Origin: Fulvia fulva | Lineage: Eukaryota > Ascomycota > Dothideomycetes > Mycosphaerellales > Mycosphaerellaceae | Direction of reading: 5' to 3' | Length of the DNA: 64,000 nucleotides | Assembly: GCF_020509005.1 (NCBI RefSeq) | Contig: NC_063017.1 | Coordinates: 3,038,001 to 3,102,000 of the forward strand | In this document: one piece after another, positions 21,491-33,150 of the stretch | How the letters are laid out: each line of letters starts with the position of its first letter | Position numbering within the stretch: the stretch's first letter is position 1 | Notes under the pieces: generated by a model | What the model was told of the DNA's origin: nothing | Databases searched by the model: none | The model's input: the letters and a program-made list of their open reading frames with translations, nothing else | Translations under genes and position numbers: made by a program

Positions 21491-23490
21491 TATATATATT
21501 TCATTATGCTATTACAGAGCCTATTAGTCTATATAGCTATACTACCTACTTCTAGTTATAAAGAGAAAAGTCGTATTATAAAGTAAAAACCCCCTCTCCT
21601 CTCCTATATATTCTTAATCTTGCCTTCTTTTATACTTTCCTTATTAAGGGTACACTAGTATTATAGGCCTATCCTAATAACTACCCTATCTACAACCCCT
21701 TAACCTCCCGCCTCTTCTCTATCTACTCCTCCGTCCCGCTAGCTAGCGCGAACTATTTAAGAAAGCCCTACTATAGTATCTACTATACTATCCGTCTTAC
21801 GTCTCGCTTATCCGTTACGATTAACTAGTAGTCGCGTCTTACTACCTTAGCTCTCTACTAGCCTCGTGCTTCTACCTATTACGGGCACCGTAGTATTATA
21901 TACTCCGGGGTCTATAACTGGTAGTTATACTAGTATACTAGGCTATATACGTCCGGGACTTTCCTTCTATATAGGTAGGCCCTTAACCCGATATATTTGG
22001 ACCTAATCTATATCGCAATACTTACTTCGGCCCTTATTAGGTTACGGTAGCGTAGGTAGTTATGTCTCTAGAAGGGGCGTAAGGCTAGGGGTCCTCGATT
22101 TAGTAGGGGATTCTCTTTATATTCCTATTCCTAAAGGTAGCCCGCTACCTACTCTACGAGGCTTTACGTCTTTACCTTATTACCCTTTTTCCTCCGTGCC
22201 TTTTCCTCCTCCTCCTTCCTCTCTAGCTACTCCTAGGTTCGCTTAAGGACTTTAAACGTATATAGGTTGTCTTGCTTTTAGCTTTAACGTACCCTAAGGC
22301 TAGGTAGTCGGTCGTACCTCTTAGCGATCTTCTCTATAGAGTCCCGAATAGCTTATTATACTAGATAATCCGCCGTCTTCCTAGCGTATTAGATCCTCAT
22401 TCCCTTAATATAATATTTAATTAGGGGGGACCCTATCTCTACCTCCGCTACTCTCGTTAGCGTTATCTTATAGGCTCCTAGTATCCGTCTAAGGTTTGCG
22501 GCCTACGTCCGGTTTAGGGGTCCCTCTATCCGCTTCGGGATCGGTTTACCTACTCCTCCTATCCCCTATATCTAGGCCCCGTAGAGTATTACTAGTTTTA
22601 CGATCGTCTTATATATAATCCTTACCTTATTAAACGTAGCTCTCTATATTAACGTTATAAGTCTAGTTATTATAGCCTCGTTAACCTAGGCTCTATTCTA
22701 GGCTTTCCTAATCTAGGGGTTCTAGCTAAGCTTAGGGTCTAACTAGATTCCTAGGACTTATAATTCGGGAGAGGGTTTCGTTACGTAACCCTAGATAGTT
22801 ACCGTTACTTATATATTATAGTAGGTTCTTACCTTAGTAAAGTAGATAAGCTAGTACTTTTTCGGGGCGAAACGGGCGCCGTATCGACGTACCTATTCCT
22901 TGTATACCTCGTGTCTTTCTATAAGTAGCCGATAGTTTTCTTTAGTCGTCGTTAACTAGGCTAGGATATTCGTATCGTCGACAAACCCCGAGACCGACGT
23001 CTATAGTAAGGTAAGTAGTAGGATTAGGTCCGCTATAAAGATTAAGAAGAGGATCGGGGATAGTATTAAGCCCTAGGGGATCCCGTATTCTATATATATA
23101 AGGTTACCCTCCTTACGCTTCCTAAAGATAATCTACGTTATTCTCTCCTTAAGGAAGGAGTTTACGAAACTTATTATCTACCGCGGGATTCCTTTTTACC
23201 GTAGGATATAGAGGAGTCGCTCGTAGGAGACGTTATTAAATGTCCCTAAGATATCGAGAGATAATATTAATATAACCCTGTTCCGTCTATAGTACTAGAG
23301 ACTATAAATCTGGTCGGTAATAAGCTCTATAGCCGTTAGGGTAGATCGTTTACTCCTACTACCTATCTATATCTCTAGGAGTAGGTTATTATCCTCGACG
23401 AGCTATAAAATTCTTACTACGACCTTCTCTAGTATCTTTCCGATTATATTTAGGAGTACGATCGGCCTATAGGACTTTAGCTTTATATAG
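21491..23490 (-). mobile_element. LINE family B, old RIP-mutated copy, 3' part
   Basis: Starts with a TATATA/TTTCATTATG tail region equivalent to 23,491-23,520 of the young family-B copy and continues collinearly with it through the C-terminal CCHC region and reverse transcriptase. It is heavily RIP-mutated. It stops at the 16-bp sequence CTTTAGCTTTATATAG (23,475-23,490), and the same reverse transcriptase resumes at 26,443. A younger family-B copy sits between the two. Confidence 0.88.
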
Positions 23491-25366
23491 ATAGATAGAT
23501 AGATATTTCATTAAGCTGTTGTAGTGCCCTTTGGCCTATGCAGCTATGCTATCTTGTTTTTGTATATATAGAGGGGAAACCGTGTTGGTGAAAACCCCTC
23601 CTCCTTCCCGCCTGTCTTTTCCTCCTCGTTGTCGTCTTAAATTTCCCTTGTTAGGGGTACGCTAGTGTCATGGGCCTGCCCTGATGACTACCCTATCTGC
23701 AACCCCCCTCGCTTCCGCCTCTTGTCTATCCACTCCTCCGTCTCGCTCGCGAGGCTAAACTGCTGGAGGTATCCCTGCTGTAGTATCCACCGAGAGATTC
23801 GGCGAATGTTGCCTTTGTCCCTAATAATTGACTTGTAGTCTCTCCTTCCCGCTTGGTGCCTCCAATTTCCCCTGCCTCTCGCCCACTGCGGGCATCGTAG
23901 TAGCATATGTTCTGGGTTTTGCGATGGGTAGCCACACTGGCAGGCTGGGCTATAGATGTCTAGTGCGCGTCTTCTGAACAGGTAGGCCCTTAATCCAATG
24001 TGTTCGGACCTGATTTGGATCGCTATGCTTGCTTCGGCCCTTGTCAGGTCCCTATATAGCTGGTAATTGTGTCTCTGGAAGGCTCGGAGCGCTATCGGGC
24101 CTGTTGTCTTAGGGGGCTTCCTTTTCCAGTCCTGCTCCCATAGGCAGCTCGCTATCTGTTCCGCTAGGTTTTGGGTCTTAGCCTTGCTCCCGCCGGCCTG
24201 GCGAGTCCTACGCTCCTCCTCCTTTCGTGCTAGCCATTCGGTGCTTGTCTGTACGGCCGTAAAGGTCGTAAGGTCATCCTCTTTTTGGCTTGTCCTATAT
24301 CCTGCCCCTCTCCGGTAGCGGCTTTCTATCTTATTCTTTGCCTCCTGGATCGTGGTTTGTGCTAGGTAACCTGTCGTCTTTGCCGCGTATTGAATTCTCA
24401 TTCCCCGGATGTACTGGCCGATTGGTGGTATTCCTGTCTCCATTTCTACCGTGCTTGTTGACGTTGTCTTGTATGCGCCTAGCACCCTACGTAGGTTGCC
24501 TGCCTGTGTCCTGTTTAGGGGTTGCTCTATCCGTTTCGGGATCGGCTTGCCTGCGCCTCCTGTTCCCCAAATCTGTGCCCCGTACAACATAGCTGGTCTG
24601 ACGATCGCCTTATACATTACTCTTGCCTTGTCGAATGTTGCTCCCCATGTAGATGCCGTAAGCCTCTTTATCGAGGCTTCATTGACTTGCGCTCGACTCT
24701 GGGCTTTCTTAATCTGTACATTCCAGCTTAGCTTCGGGTCGAGCCAGATCCCTAGTACTCGTAGCTCCGCTGATGGCTTGGTCTCGTAGCCTTGGATTCT
24801 TACCGCCGCCTTCATATTATGGTGTGTTCTCGCTTTACTGAAGTGTATAAGTTGGTACTTTTCAGGGGCGAACCGGGCACCATGCTTCTTTGCCCACTCC
24901 TCGCATTTCTTGTGCCTATCTTCAAGGAGGCGACAGTTCTCTTCTGTCGAGTCTGACCAGGCTAGGATGTTTGTATCGTCTACGAACCCCGATGCTGAGG
25001 TTTGCGGAGAGGTGAGTAGGGGGATTAGATCCGACATAAATATTAGAAACAGGATAGGGGAGAGAGTAGATCCCTGAGGTATTCCAGTCTCTGCCTTCAC
25101 CGGGTCGGACGTGTACCTTCCTAGGACTAGGTATGTCGTCCGTTCCTGGAGAAAGGAGAAGACGAACGACGTTGCCCACTGGGGGATGCCTTTCTGCTGT
25201 AGGATATGTATTAGCCTTTGGTGTGAGACGTTGTCGAAGGCCCCTGCGATGTCGAGGGATAGTAAGGACGCCGCTCGGTTCCTGCCGTAGTGCCAGAGGG
25301 TCTGGATTTGCTCCGTAATTAGCTCCATTGCTGTTAGTGTCGATCGCTGCAAGGAAGGAATCGTAT
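23491..25366 (-). mobile_element. LINE family B, young 5'-truncated copy
   Basis: Un-RIPped family-B sequence: (ATAG)n tail, 3' UTR, then reverse transcriptase and C-terminal coding sequence. LINE homology ends near 25,355-25,366, in the TLTAMELIT block of the reverse transcriptase. Beyond it comes unrelated DNA up to 26,426, and only then the second copy of the 16-bp target duplication (26,427-26,442). The insertion as a whole is therefore 23,491-26,426. Confidence 0.88.
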
Positions 25367-25397
25367 TTAGCAAGCTAGCTACGAGATAAGGTGACAA
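23688..25397 (-). CDS. LINE B ORF2 fragment: reverse transcriptase and C-terminal zinc motif
   Basis: An open frame of 569 codons. From about residue 15 on it is LINE reverse transcriptase: STLTAMELITEQIQ, LSLDIAGAFDNVSH, GIPQGSTLSPILFLIFM and the catalytic FVDD. The C-terminal zinc motif is CQCGYPSQNPEHMLLRC. The first residues (MSPYLVASLL...) come from the unrelated upstream DNA, so the ATG at 25,397 is a chance start. The endonuclease, the N-terminal fingers and all of ORF1 are missing; this copy cannot move by itself. It is about as close to LINE A ORF2 as expected for two families of the same clade. Confidence 0.82.
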   Translation of the reverse strand: MSPYLVASLLNTIPSLQRSTLTAMELITEQIQTLWHYGRNRAASLLSLDIAGAFDNVSHQRLIHILQQKGIPQWATSFVFSFLQERTTYLVLGRYTSDPVKAETGIPQGSTLSPILFLIFMSDLIPLLTSPQTSASGFVDDTNILAWSDSTEENCRLLEDRHKKCEEWAKKHGARFAPEKYQLIHFSKARTHHNMKAAVRIQGYETKPSAELRVLGIWLDPKLSWNVQIKKAQSRAQVNEASIKRLTASTWGATFDKARVMYKAIVRPAMLYGAQIWGTGGAGKPIPKRIEQPLNRTQAGNLRRVLGAYKTTSTSTVEMETGIPPIGQYIRGMRIQYAAKTTGYLAQTTIQEAKNKIESRYRRGAGYRTSQKEDDLTTFTAVQTSTEWLARKEEERRTRQAGGSKAKTQNLAEQIASCLWEQDWKRKPPKTTGPIALRAFQRHNYQLYRDLTRAEASIAIQIRSEHIGLRAYLFRRRALDIYSPACQCGYPSQNPEHMLLRCPQWARGRGNWRHQAGRRDYKSIIRDKGNIRRISRWILQQGYLQQFSLASETEEWIDKRRKRGGLQIG

Positions 25398-26426
25398 GTC
25401 TTAACCGCGCTTTCCCACTCATCTAGCACCACCGTGTAGCCTCGTTTCGAGAGGTTAGCCCGGAGCAAAAGCTTCCCTCTACGCCCTCCCTCCCTGTTTG
25501 CTCCTTAAGCCAATATCCACCTCCATAGGCCTAAGCCCTTTAGTGCTCTCTATTGACCGACATGCGCATCCGTCCTCTCGGGCTGTACAGACAGTGTCAG
25601 CCGTCGCTGCCAGTGTACACCACGCCCCAGGTTTTGACGCCCTTCGCGTTACCGCAGCCTATCTCTAGAAAGCGGCCGTCCATGCCTCGCAGGTTTGCTC
25701 GGGGCACACACCACGCCGGGCAGCGTACTCCTTGCGTTTCCACCTACTAACCAATATGAAGTTCCTTATCACCCTGCCCTCGATCCTCCCCGATCACAGA
25801 ACTAATCCACTTGCATTGTACGTCTTTTCCCCGTCCTAACAGCCGTCTTTTCCTTGCTCAGGCTATCGTCTTTTCCTCGTCGCAATCTACCATGTCAGAC
25901 TAGGTGCGTTGTGTAGCGGGACAGGCAGTGCCTCAGGCAAAACCCTCGTTCCCATACCGGGTGTTCAACAGGCCCTTACAGGCTTCGTCGCGTGTCCACC
26001 TACCCACCGCATTGCCCGCTGGCAAACACCAGATTGTTTCGTAGTCCGCTCGACGCCGTTGCATAGTCCGCTCAGTTGTTGTTCTGTAGTCCGCTCGTCC
26101 AATGTTCGTCGCTCAGCCCGCTCGGTTTGCGGTCTCCGGAGGTGAAAATTCTGCACTCATACCAGAGGTGTCCTGTCGAGCGTATAGGCCACGGTTCCGC
26201 GCCCTTCTTACACGTAGAAAGAAGAGGGACTCGCTCCCGACACGAGTACACGCTCGTCGGATGGTTTTCATACCCGTTTTGCTGGTAGTCCTCTGTTCGC
26301 CGCGGCTTCGCCTACGCTACGCGCCCGTCGCGCCCACGACGCTCCAGCGTGAGAATACTTGGCTCTCTCGTAGCTAGACGAGAGGTTCGTAGCCGACACC
26401 ACGTACAGGTGATTCTCGTCGTCGAC
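25367..26426. other. Non-LINE segment joined to the 5' end of the young LINE B insertion
   Basis: About 1.05 kb of un-RIPped DNA with balanced base composition, lying between the LINE B truncation point and the right-hand target duplicate CTTTAGCTTTATATAG. The same old LINE B reverse transcriptase continues on both sides, so this segment arrived together with the LINE. I found no convincing protein in any frame. It holds two sets of short phased repeats: CGTCTTTTCC at 25,821, 25,844 and 25,867 (23-bp spacing), and TAGTCCGCTC at 26,042, 26,064 and 26,087 with a weaker fourth copy near 26,114. Confidence 0.75.
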
Positions 26427-26442
26427 CTTTAGCTTTATATAG

Positions 26443-29270
26443 TCTTCCTTCTATAGCTTTTTAGGACGACTATAAGGGACCGCCTAAACGGCCGTAGGTA
26501 GCACCCCTTACGTAGGTAAGCCGTAAATAGTTCGGCGAGGTATAGGGCGACTTCTTCTTTATATTCTTTAAGGAGGAGGTTTAGGATACCGTCGGGTCCC
26601 GGGGCCTTACGGCCCTTTAGCTTTCCTATAATCTCCTTTATCTCCTCCTCGCCTACTATCTAGTATATATCGAGTAGCTCCGGGTAGATCGTTTCCTCTA
26701 TATCCGTTAGGTCGGCCGTTAACTATATCGTAAAGAAGTAGTCGGCAAACGCCTTCGCCTTCCCTTCCGGCGTTATCTATATTATGCCTATCGTATCCTA
26801 GATTAGGGGGAAGTGTAGTGTCCTATTCCCGTCTCCGGCCCTTACCTACTTTATAAGCCGCTATATCTACTCCGGGTTCTCTATTATAAGACCTATAGTT
26901 ACCCTCTAGTCTTATTGCTTGTCTCGTCGTATTTAGGCCTTCTTTGCCTAACTTGCTTCCTAGTACTCGTCCTACGCTTCTTAGCTTTACTCCTTTGTCT
27001 ATTTTCGCCTTGCCCTCCTTATGTCCTTGACTTTAGCTAAGTACTCTAGGGTCTAGAAGGGCTTCTAGTACTTCGAGGGCCTTAGTTCTAGTATATATTC
27101 CTCGGCCGCCTACTATATCGTCGTTGTTATCTATTCTACCGTACTATTAAGCTCGGCTTCCGTCTCCCCGATACTAGTGTCATTTAGGTACTATTTAAGT
27201 AGATTCCGGATCTCCTCCTAGGGAGCTTTTTTCTAGTTAAGGCGCCTTTTACCCCGAAGCTCCTCTTCTATCCCCGTCGCTATCGTTATCTAGATAGGGA
27301 TGTAGTCTAACCCTACCTCTAGGTCAAGGTTAGGTCTATACTTTACTAGCCTTATTACTACGTCCCTCGATAGAAAGTATAGGTCGATAGTACTCGCGCT
27401 TGTTCTTATCTTCTACGTCTCTATACCCTTTAGGGTTACGAGCTCTATCCCTACTTTCCGTAATCTCTAGGAGCTTACTACCTAGATATACGTAAGGGGG
27501 GTGAATTCTAGACCCTACGTTAGGTAGTAGAGGTTAAAGTCGCCTAGGAGGATATAGTTTATATCCCCTTAGTCGAGTACCTAGTCAAGTCGTACTAGTA
27601 TACCGAGGTCTCTACTCGTTTTTCCCTAAGGAGGAGGGTTATAGACGTTATATATCTTGAAAGGTCCTTAACTCGTAGTGATTTAGATAGTCGTAATGTC
27701 TCCTTAACTCCCTTCCGGGTACGAGATTACCTTCTAGGCGTCCGTACGTAATACTTTACTAACGTATATATATGTCCTTAGGGTATAGCCTATGCCTCCC
27801 TCGATAGCTATATAGTACCGTAGGTCGGTATAGGTAGTAGGTCTTCGAGTATATAGGTTTAGCTATAGCTCTTATATCGCTACGATATAATACCTTTAGT
27901 CGTCGAGTTCCTAGAGGAAGTAGAGTTGAACCTTATCCTTACTTTTATTAACGTTATACTATATAATAGTAAGGTTAGCTTATGTTAGTATTACGGACTA
28001 GCTAGGATAAGGTCTATTAGGGTGCTCGTTAGCTATATAGCTCCTTCGTTTATCGCGCTATCCTATTAGATTAGTTAGCGTTCGGTCGTTAGGGGGTGCC
28101 CGAAGATTCGTATCTATCTAGCTTTATTTGCCGCCCTCTATAGCCCCCTTAGGCATCCCGGCGGCGGGTAAGTACTCTACTATATATTTTGTATTACTTC
28201 GTCTATCCTTTTCCTCTTTACGGCCTTAAATCCTCTATACTAGGAATTACCGAGCGTTAGTATAGAGTACCTCGCCGGAGTTATTATCCTAGCCTAGCGG
28301 GTCTTTTCTTGCGCTACTATCCTTATAGGGCATTAGTTCGAGTATACCGGATATTTACGGCCGTAGTACGCGTACCTTGATTCCTCCCGTAGGTATTATT
28401 TCCCCTAATACGGTCCTACGTAGTATAGGTACTTAGGAGTCTTCTCGGTATACTTTAGCGCGATATGGCCGTATTATTAGTAGTTAAAGCATTAGAGCAC
28501 TCTGTAGCTACTCTTATATATCTCCGTATCGAGGCGTTTATATTACTAGAATAGTCCTCCTTCTAGGACCTAGTTCGCTTATTCCGCGGTAGCTATCTAG
28601 ACGATTAGAGAGGAGTACGTCTTAGTAGCTTCGACGTTCTTGTTTAGCTACGCTACTTTAGTAAAGCGTACTCCCGGTAAGGTGTTCTAGTTCTATATCT
28701 AGAGTAGGGCGAGGTCGTTCTCTACCCTAAAGGTCCTTAGTACCCTATAGGCTATTACCGTGAACTACTAGTAAGAGACCTTTACCGACCTCGCTACCTT
28801 AACTATCTAGTCCTTAAGGGTCTCGAGCTTTTATCGGTCTGTCTCCTATACTATAAAGAGGCGTATTACTCCTCTAGGCTCGATTTTAGCTCCTACTATC
28901 TCCTTCTAGCTAATTCTATCTACTAGCTCCTTGCTTATTAGGCCCTCTAGCTCTCGCTTCTCCTCCGGGTCCGTAACGTATACCCTAATAGCGTTGTTTG
29001 TCCTTTAGGTCTATAGGTTAGGGGAGTTAGCTACTACGTTTGCCTATATAGGAGTATACTAGGTAGTAGCTTTCTATATTATCTACTAGATTGCTCTCGG
29101 GATCTAGTATTCAAGTACCTTAAGGGCTCCGAGAAGTTAGGCGATCGTGTTCTTATATACCCTAGCTAGGCGCTTATCTACTTCGAGTATCTCTTAAGCC
29201 TCTTTATAGAGGTCCTTCTATATAGAGGTTTAGTTAACCCGGAGGGGTGGCTTGCTCTATATTTATAGTT
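26443..29270 (-). mobile_element. LINE family B, old RIP-mutated copy, 5' part
   Basis: Resumes the reverse transcriptase cut at 23,490 and continues through the N-terminal part of ORF2 and its endonuclease (about 27,000-28,000) into ORF1, whose zinc-knuckle region lies near 28,290-28,480 with most Cys changed to Tyr. ORF1 appears to start near 29,265. The 5' end of the element is not sharply defined. Stops are TAG/TAA of RIP type. Confidence 0.8.
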
Positions 29271-30105
29271 GCGGTTACTATAGCTATTACTAGTTTAGCT
29301 ATTATTACTTGCTATACTATTACTAGCTTAGTAGTAGTGTATTTTATGTCTATTTTTAGTAGGCGTAGGTTTCCCTTACAAGTTACTTAATACTCGCTAG
29401 CTAGGCTTCTAGTCTAGAGTCTATGTCTCTATTTCGCCTTTTCCTTTTCAGGAGGACTAGCGGGCGGCCGTTTAGGCTATAGCGTAAGGTCTTATAAGTA
29501 TTCTATATATTACGCGAGCTATATACGTTAAGGGTATATAGTAGGTCTATAGTAAATTACTAGTATAGCTTATAATCTAAGTCAGGCAATATTCTAGCTA
29601 AGTTCTAGCTAGTCTAGAAGGGGGCTTAGGGCCGTAGGTTAAGGTATTTATATAGTATATCGTATCGTAATAGAGTCCTTATAGCTTTCTTTCTAGTCGA
29701 TATAGGAGAGCTCGCCTAAGTTATCGAACTCTTTAGGATAGGGAAAACGTTAGTCGGTTTAGGCGGCGAATATTATAGTATTATTAGTACGGGCTACTAA
29801 GGGTACGAGAGAACTAGCGCGGGTAGTACGGTTATAGGTACGGGCCTAATAGCCGCTACCTACTAGAGTCTAAGAACAACGGGTACCGGCTTATAGGAAT
29901 CCTTCTAGACTAGTAGTCTACTATTTCTACTACTACGACTATTACTAGGGTCGTAACTACTTAAGGAAAGTGAGCGGGCGGTCTCGCTCGCTTAGTAAGG
30001 CGGTAAGCCGGGCTTATGTCTTAATTTACGAGATCTTAGTGTCCTAATATATAATCTTTGCCTTAAGTTAGTCGACTTCGTCCTCTACTTACTCGAGATA
30101 GCTAT
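29271..30105 (-). pseudogene. Old gag-like frame, C-terminal part (RIP-mutated)
   Basis: Read on the minus strand through TAG/TAA, this continues a frame from 33,150 that is cut by two LINE A fragments. In this part there is a FDNLGELSYIDWKES-like block, which resembles the ...FDG...W...M.DKL start of a fungal LTR-retrotransposon gag domain. The identification rests on a short resemblance. The rest of that element was probably lost or is covered by LINE B. Confidence 0.4.
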
Positions 30106-30119
30106 TAGTAGTATTAATA

Positions 30120-31983
30120 GATAGATAGATTTGTCATTCCCCTATTCTAGGACTCTATCCGGCCTATATAGGTATATATCTATTGTTATATACAAAGGGA
30201 AACCCGAATAGGTAAAAGCCCTTCCCGCCCCCGACTACTCCTTATCTAGATTAGCTTTCCCCCTAAACGTGCGTAGTCTATATCACTACCCTATTAGCCC
30301 CCGCTCCTAGTCGGTCTTCTCGCGCTACGTCGTGCCCTCTCTTCCTATACTACTCCTACTAGGCGGTACTGTTCTAGCTAGCCCTTCTCTAGTATCTAGT
30401 TCGTAATACGCCTTAGGTCCTTAGCGTTATTAAGAAGTGCCCTAATCGTCCGGTTCCTCGCCTTTACTATCCACTCCCCCCTTCCTAGCGACTACCTCGG
30501 ACAGACGAGGAGTACGTACCGTACGTTCTAGGAGCAATAGCCGTAGGGGTAGCTAGTATTCGTGTATCCTAGAACCTTCCTCTATAATAGGTACCCCTAG
30601 AGGCCGATGTGTTCGCTTCGTAGTTAGGTTGCTATACTACTCTATACCCTTATAAGGCGGTAGTAGATAAGCTTCGGGTAGTACTTGACCGCGGATTTCG
30701 TAGCTAACTATTCCTTAGGTTGTCCCGCTAGCTAAGGGCGCCGTAGAATCTTAGGGCGACGGTTCTGTTTATGATTACCTTGTTTTTCGCTAGTTTCCGC
30801 TATAGGCATTCCGCGCTATACGATAGGTAGTGCCCCGGACAGTTCGCGTACCGTCTTATAGCCGATATATAGTCCCTAGACATATAGTCTCCTATATAGT
30901 TCGAGTAGGCCTACTTGTTTATACACGTATAGGTTTAGTGTCTATACTATTAGCATTTAAAGCATTAGAGGACACGAAAGAGTAAGGAGTACTTTTCTAC
31001 TATCTTAAGGCTATATTGCTAGATCAGGCCTTGTTCTATCGCTAGATCCGCCGCTTTCGCGTCTTATAGCTATACTATTAGCGCCGAGGCCTTCTTGCCT
31101 TCTAGCCATTTCCTATAGAGCCAAGTCGCCTTCTAGATTAGAGAGTTAAGAGTGACCGGGTTGTCCTCTTAGAGAGTACGTAGGTGACCTTAGTTAGTTA
31201 GGTCGAACTCCTTAGGTATGTCGTAGACTAGGATCGTAAATTGCTTCGTTAAGACCTTCGCTAATACCGTAACCTTGGATGCCTACTATAGCTATACCTC
31301 TAGGTACCTCCTAGCAGTAGTAGAGCTAGTATAGATCTATAGAGTACCGTTAGACTGTTAATTCACTACGACCACCCCTAGTTAGTTAATTCGTTAGGCG
31401 AGCTCCTTGTTTAATAGCTTCGTAACTTCGGCCTAGTCTTCCTTTACTATAATACGGATCGTGACTATATCGTACGTTAGGCGGGGGCCTAGTACCGATG
31501 CCGCGACCGATGCCTAGCTATAAGGGTATTGATTCTAGGTAGCCTTACTAATCGTATAGGACGTCGTCCTTATTTCTTGTTGCCCTCGGTAATACGACAG
31601 TATAAGCGCCGTATATAGCTAAGTAATCATTACCTATAGAGACCGGTATAGGAGCTAATCGTTAGTTTCTATACTTTTTACGTCCTCTATAAGTTGCTAC
31701 TAGTTGTCTTAGGGGAGCTTCGCCTATAGAGCCGTAGGCGCCGTCTATACCGTAGCCTAGGCTACTATTACCTAGGAGCTACCTAATGTAGCTAGGTACC
31801 TCCGCGGCGTTTAGAGCTAAAGAAACAGGGTGAAGAAAACTTCAAGCTGTCCACCCTAATAGTAGGATATAGCCTCGAAGACAGTTACCTTCGGTAGTAG
31901 AATAGGCGACTTCGTCGTCGTATAACGATAGCTCCGTAGGTATATAGCCCCTTAAATAATTATCTAGCAATATATTATCGTCC
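30120..31983 (-). mobile_element. LINE family A, RIP-mutated copy with an internal deletion
   Basis: Tail and 3' part (30,120-30,738) match 16,478-17,100 of the intact element. At 30,738-30,741 the sequence jumps to the equivalent of 20,207 and then runs to the end of the 5' UTR homology at 31,851, so about 3.1 kb covering most of ORF2 is missing. TAGTAGTATTAATA at 30,106-30,119 recurs at 31,984-31,997 and fits a 14-bp target duplication, which leaves 31,852-31,983 (132 bp) as extra sequence at the 5' end. Confidence 0.82.
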
Positions 31984-31997
31984 TAGTAGTATTAATA

Positions 31998-32121
31998 TAG
32001 CCTACTAGCTTATCGGTAATCTTCTTATAGTATTCCTTAGTTACGGCGTCGTCTAAGGCTATTTATAGTATCTAGAAACGGGCCTTAGTATCTTCCTAGG
32101 ATGTCTAATATATTATAGTAT
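31998..32121 (-). pseudogene. Old gag-like frame, middle part
   Basis: Short piece of the older host element between two LINE A insertions. On the minus strand it reads helical, charged protein (...ALDDAVTKEYYKKITDKLVGYINT) in frame with the pieces on both sides, once the insertions and their target duplicates are removed. Confidence 0.45.
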
Positions 32122-32664
32122 TACCGCCTTACGAGGGTATAGAGTAGTATAGCAACCTAACTACGAAGTAAATATATCGGCCTCTAGGGGTACCTATTAT
32201 AGAGGAAGGTTCTAGGATATATAAATACTAGCTACCCCTACGGCTATTGCTCCTAGAATATACGGTACGTACTCCTCGTCTATCTAAGGTAGTCGCTAGG
32301 AAGGGGGGAGTAGATAGTAAAGGCGAGGAACCGGACGATTAGGGTACTTCTTAATAACGTTAAGGACCTACGGCGTATTACGAACTAGATACTAGAGAAG
32401 GGCTAGCTAGAACAGTACCGCCTAGTAGGAGTAGTATAGGAAGAGAGGGTACGACGTAGCGCGAGAAGACCGGCTAGGAGCGGGGGCTAACGGGGTAGTA
32501 ACATAGACTACGCACGTTTAGGGGGAAAGCTAATCTAGATAAGAAGAGGTCGGGACGGGAAGGGTTTTTACCTATTCGGGTTTTCCTTTATATATAACAA
32601 TAGATATATACCTATATAGGCCGAATAGGGTCCTAGAACAGGGGAATAACAAATCTATCTATCT
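32122..32664 (+). mobile_element. LINE family A, plus-strand 3' fragment
   Basis: About 540 bp covering the last part of ORF2 and the 3' UTR, ending in (ATCT)n at 32,650-32,664, RIP-mutated. It is flanked by ATATTATAGTAT at 32,110-32,121 and again at 32,665-32,676, a clean 12-bp target duplication. This is the simplest LINE A insertion in the window, with no extra 5' segment. Confidence 0.88.
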
Positions 32665-32676
32665 ATATTATAGTAT

Positions 32677-33150
32677 CGGCTTATATCTTATCTCGCTCGG
32701 TCGCTATATCCTATCGGTCTTTGAAGACGACATTATATTCTTCTTAGAGCTTCGCGAGTTTAGTATCGACTTGATCGCGTTCCTCGCGATAGCGTCGTAC
32801 CTAGGCTCGGAAGTAGTCGAGTATAACCTTCTAGTAGGCGTACCTATCTATAGTACTCTTACCCTTAAGATATATAGTATTAGGCCGTAAGGTGACTACC
32901 CTCTTAAATACTTTAGTATCGGCAACCTTATAGTTTATTAGATCGTACTCGAAGTCTATATCGTCGAAGTCGATCTAGTCTATACGAGGAGGCGCTATAC
33001 TATTAATAAACTATATAAAGTCGATGCCTTTACTATCGTCCTCGTAAGACAAGAGACGAGTGTATTCGATATCTAGTTATACTAGCTTCTTATTCTCTAC
33101 CCTACTACCCTCGTATCGTATTAAAGACTAAGGCGTATTATTAGTTATAG
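32677..33150 (-). pseudogene. Old gag-like frame, N-terminal coiled-coil part
   Basis: On the minus strand, starting near 33,150, the frame reads an acidic stretch followed by a region rich in Lys, Arg, Glu and Gln (...YFRA-VRRYREERDQVDTKLAKL-EEYNVVFKDR...), likely a coiled coil. Stops are TAG/TAA at places where Gln or Trp would fit. It leads into the pieces at 31,998-32,121 and 29,271-30,105. Confidence 0.45.

Noticed and set aside
25821..26123. A CRISPR array, because of regular short repeats
   Set aside because: The repeats are only 10 bp, there are three of each, the spacers are 12-13 bp, and the genome is fungal.
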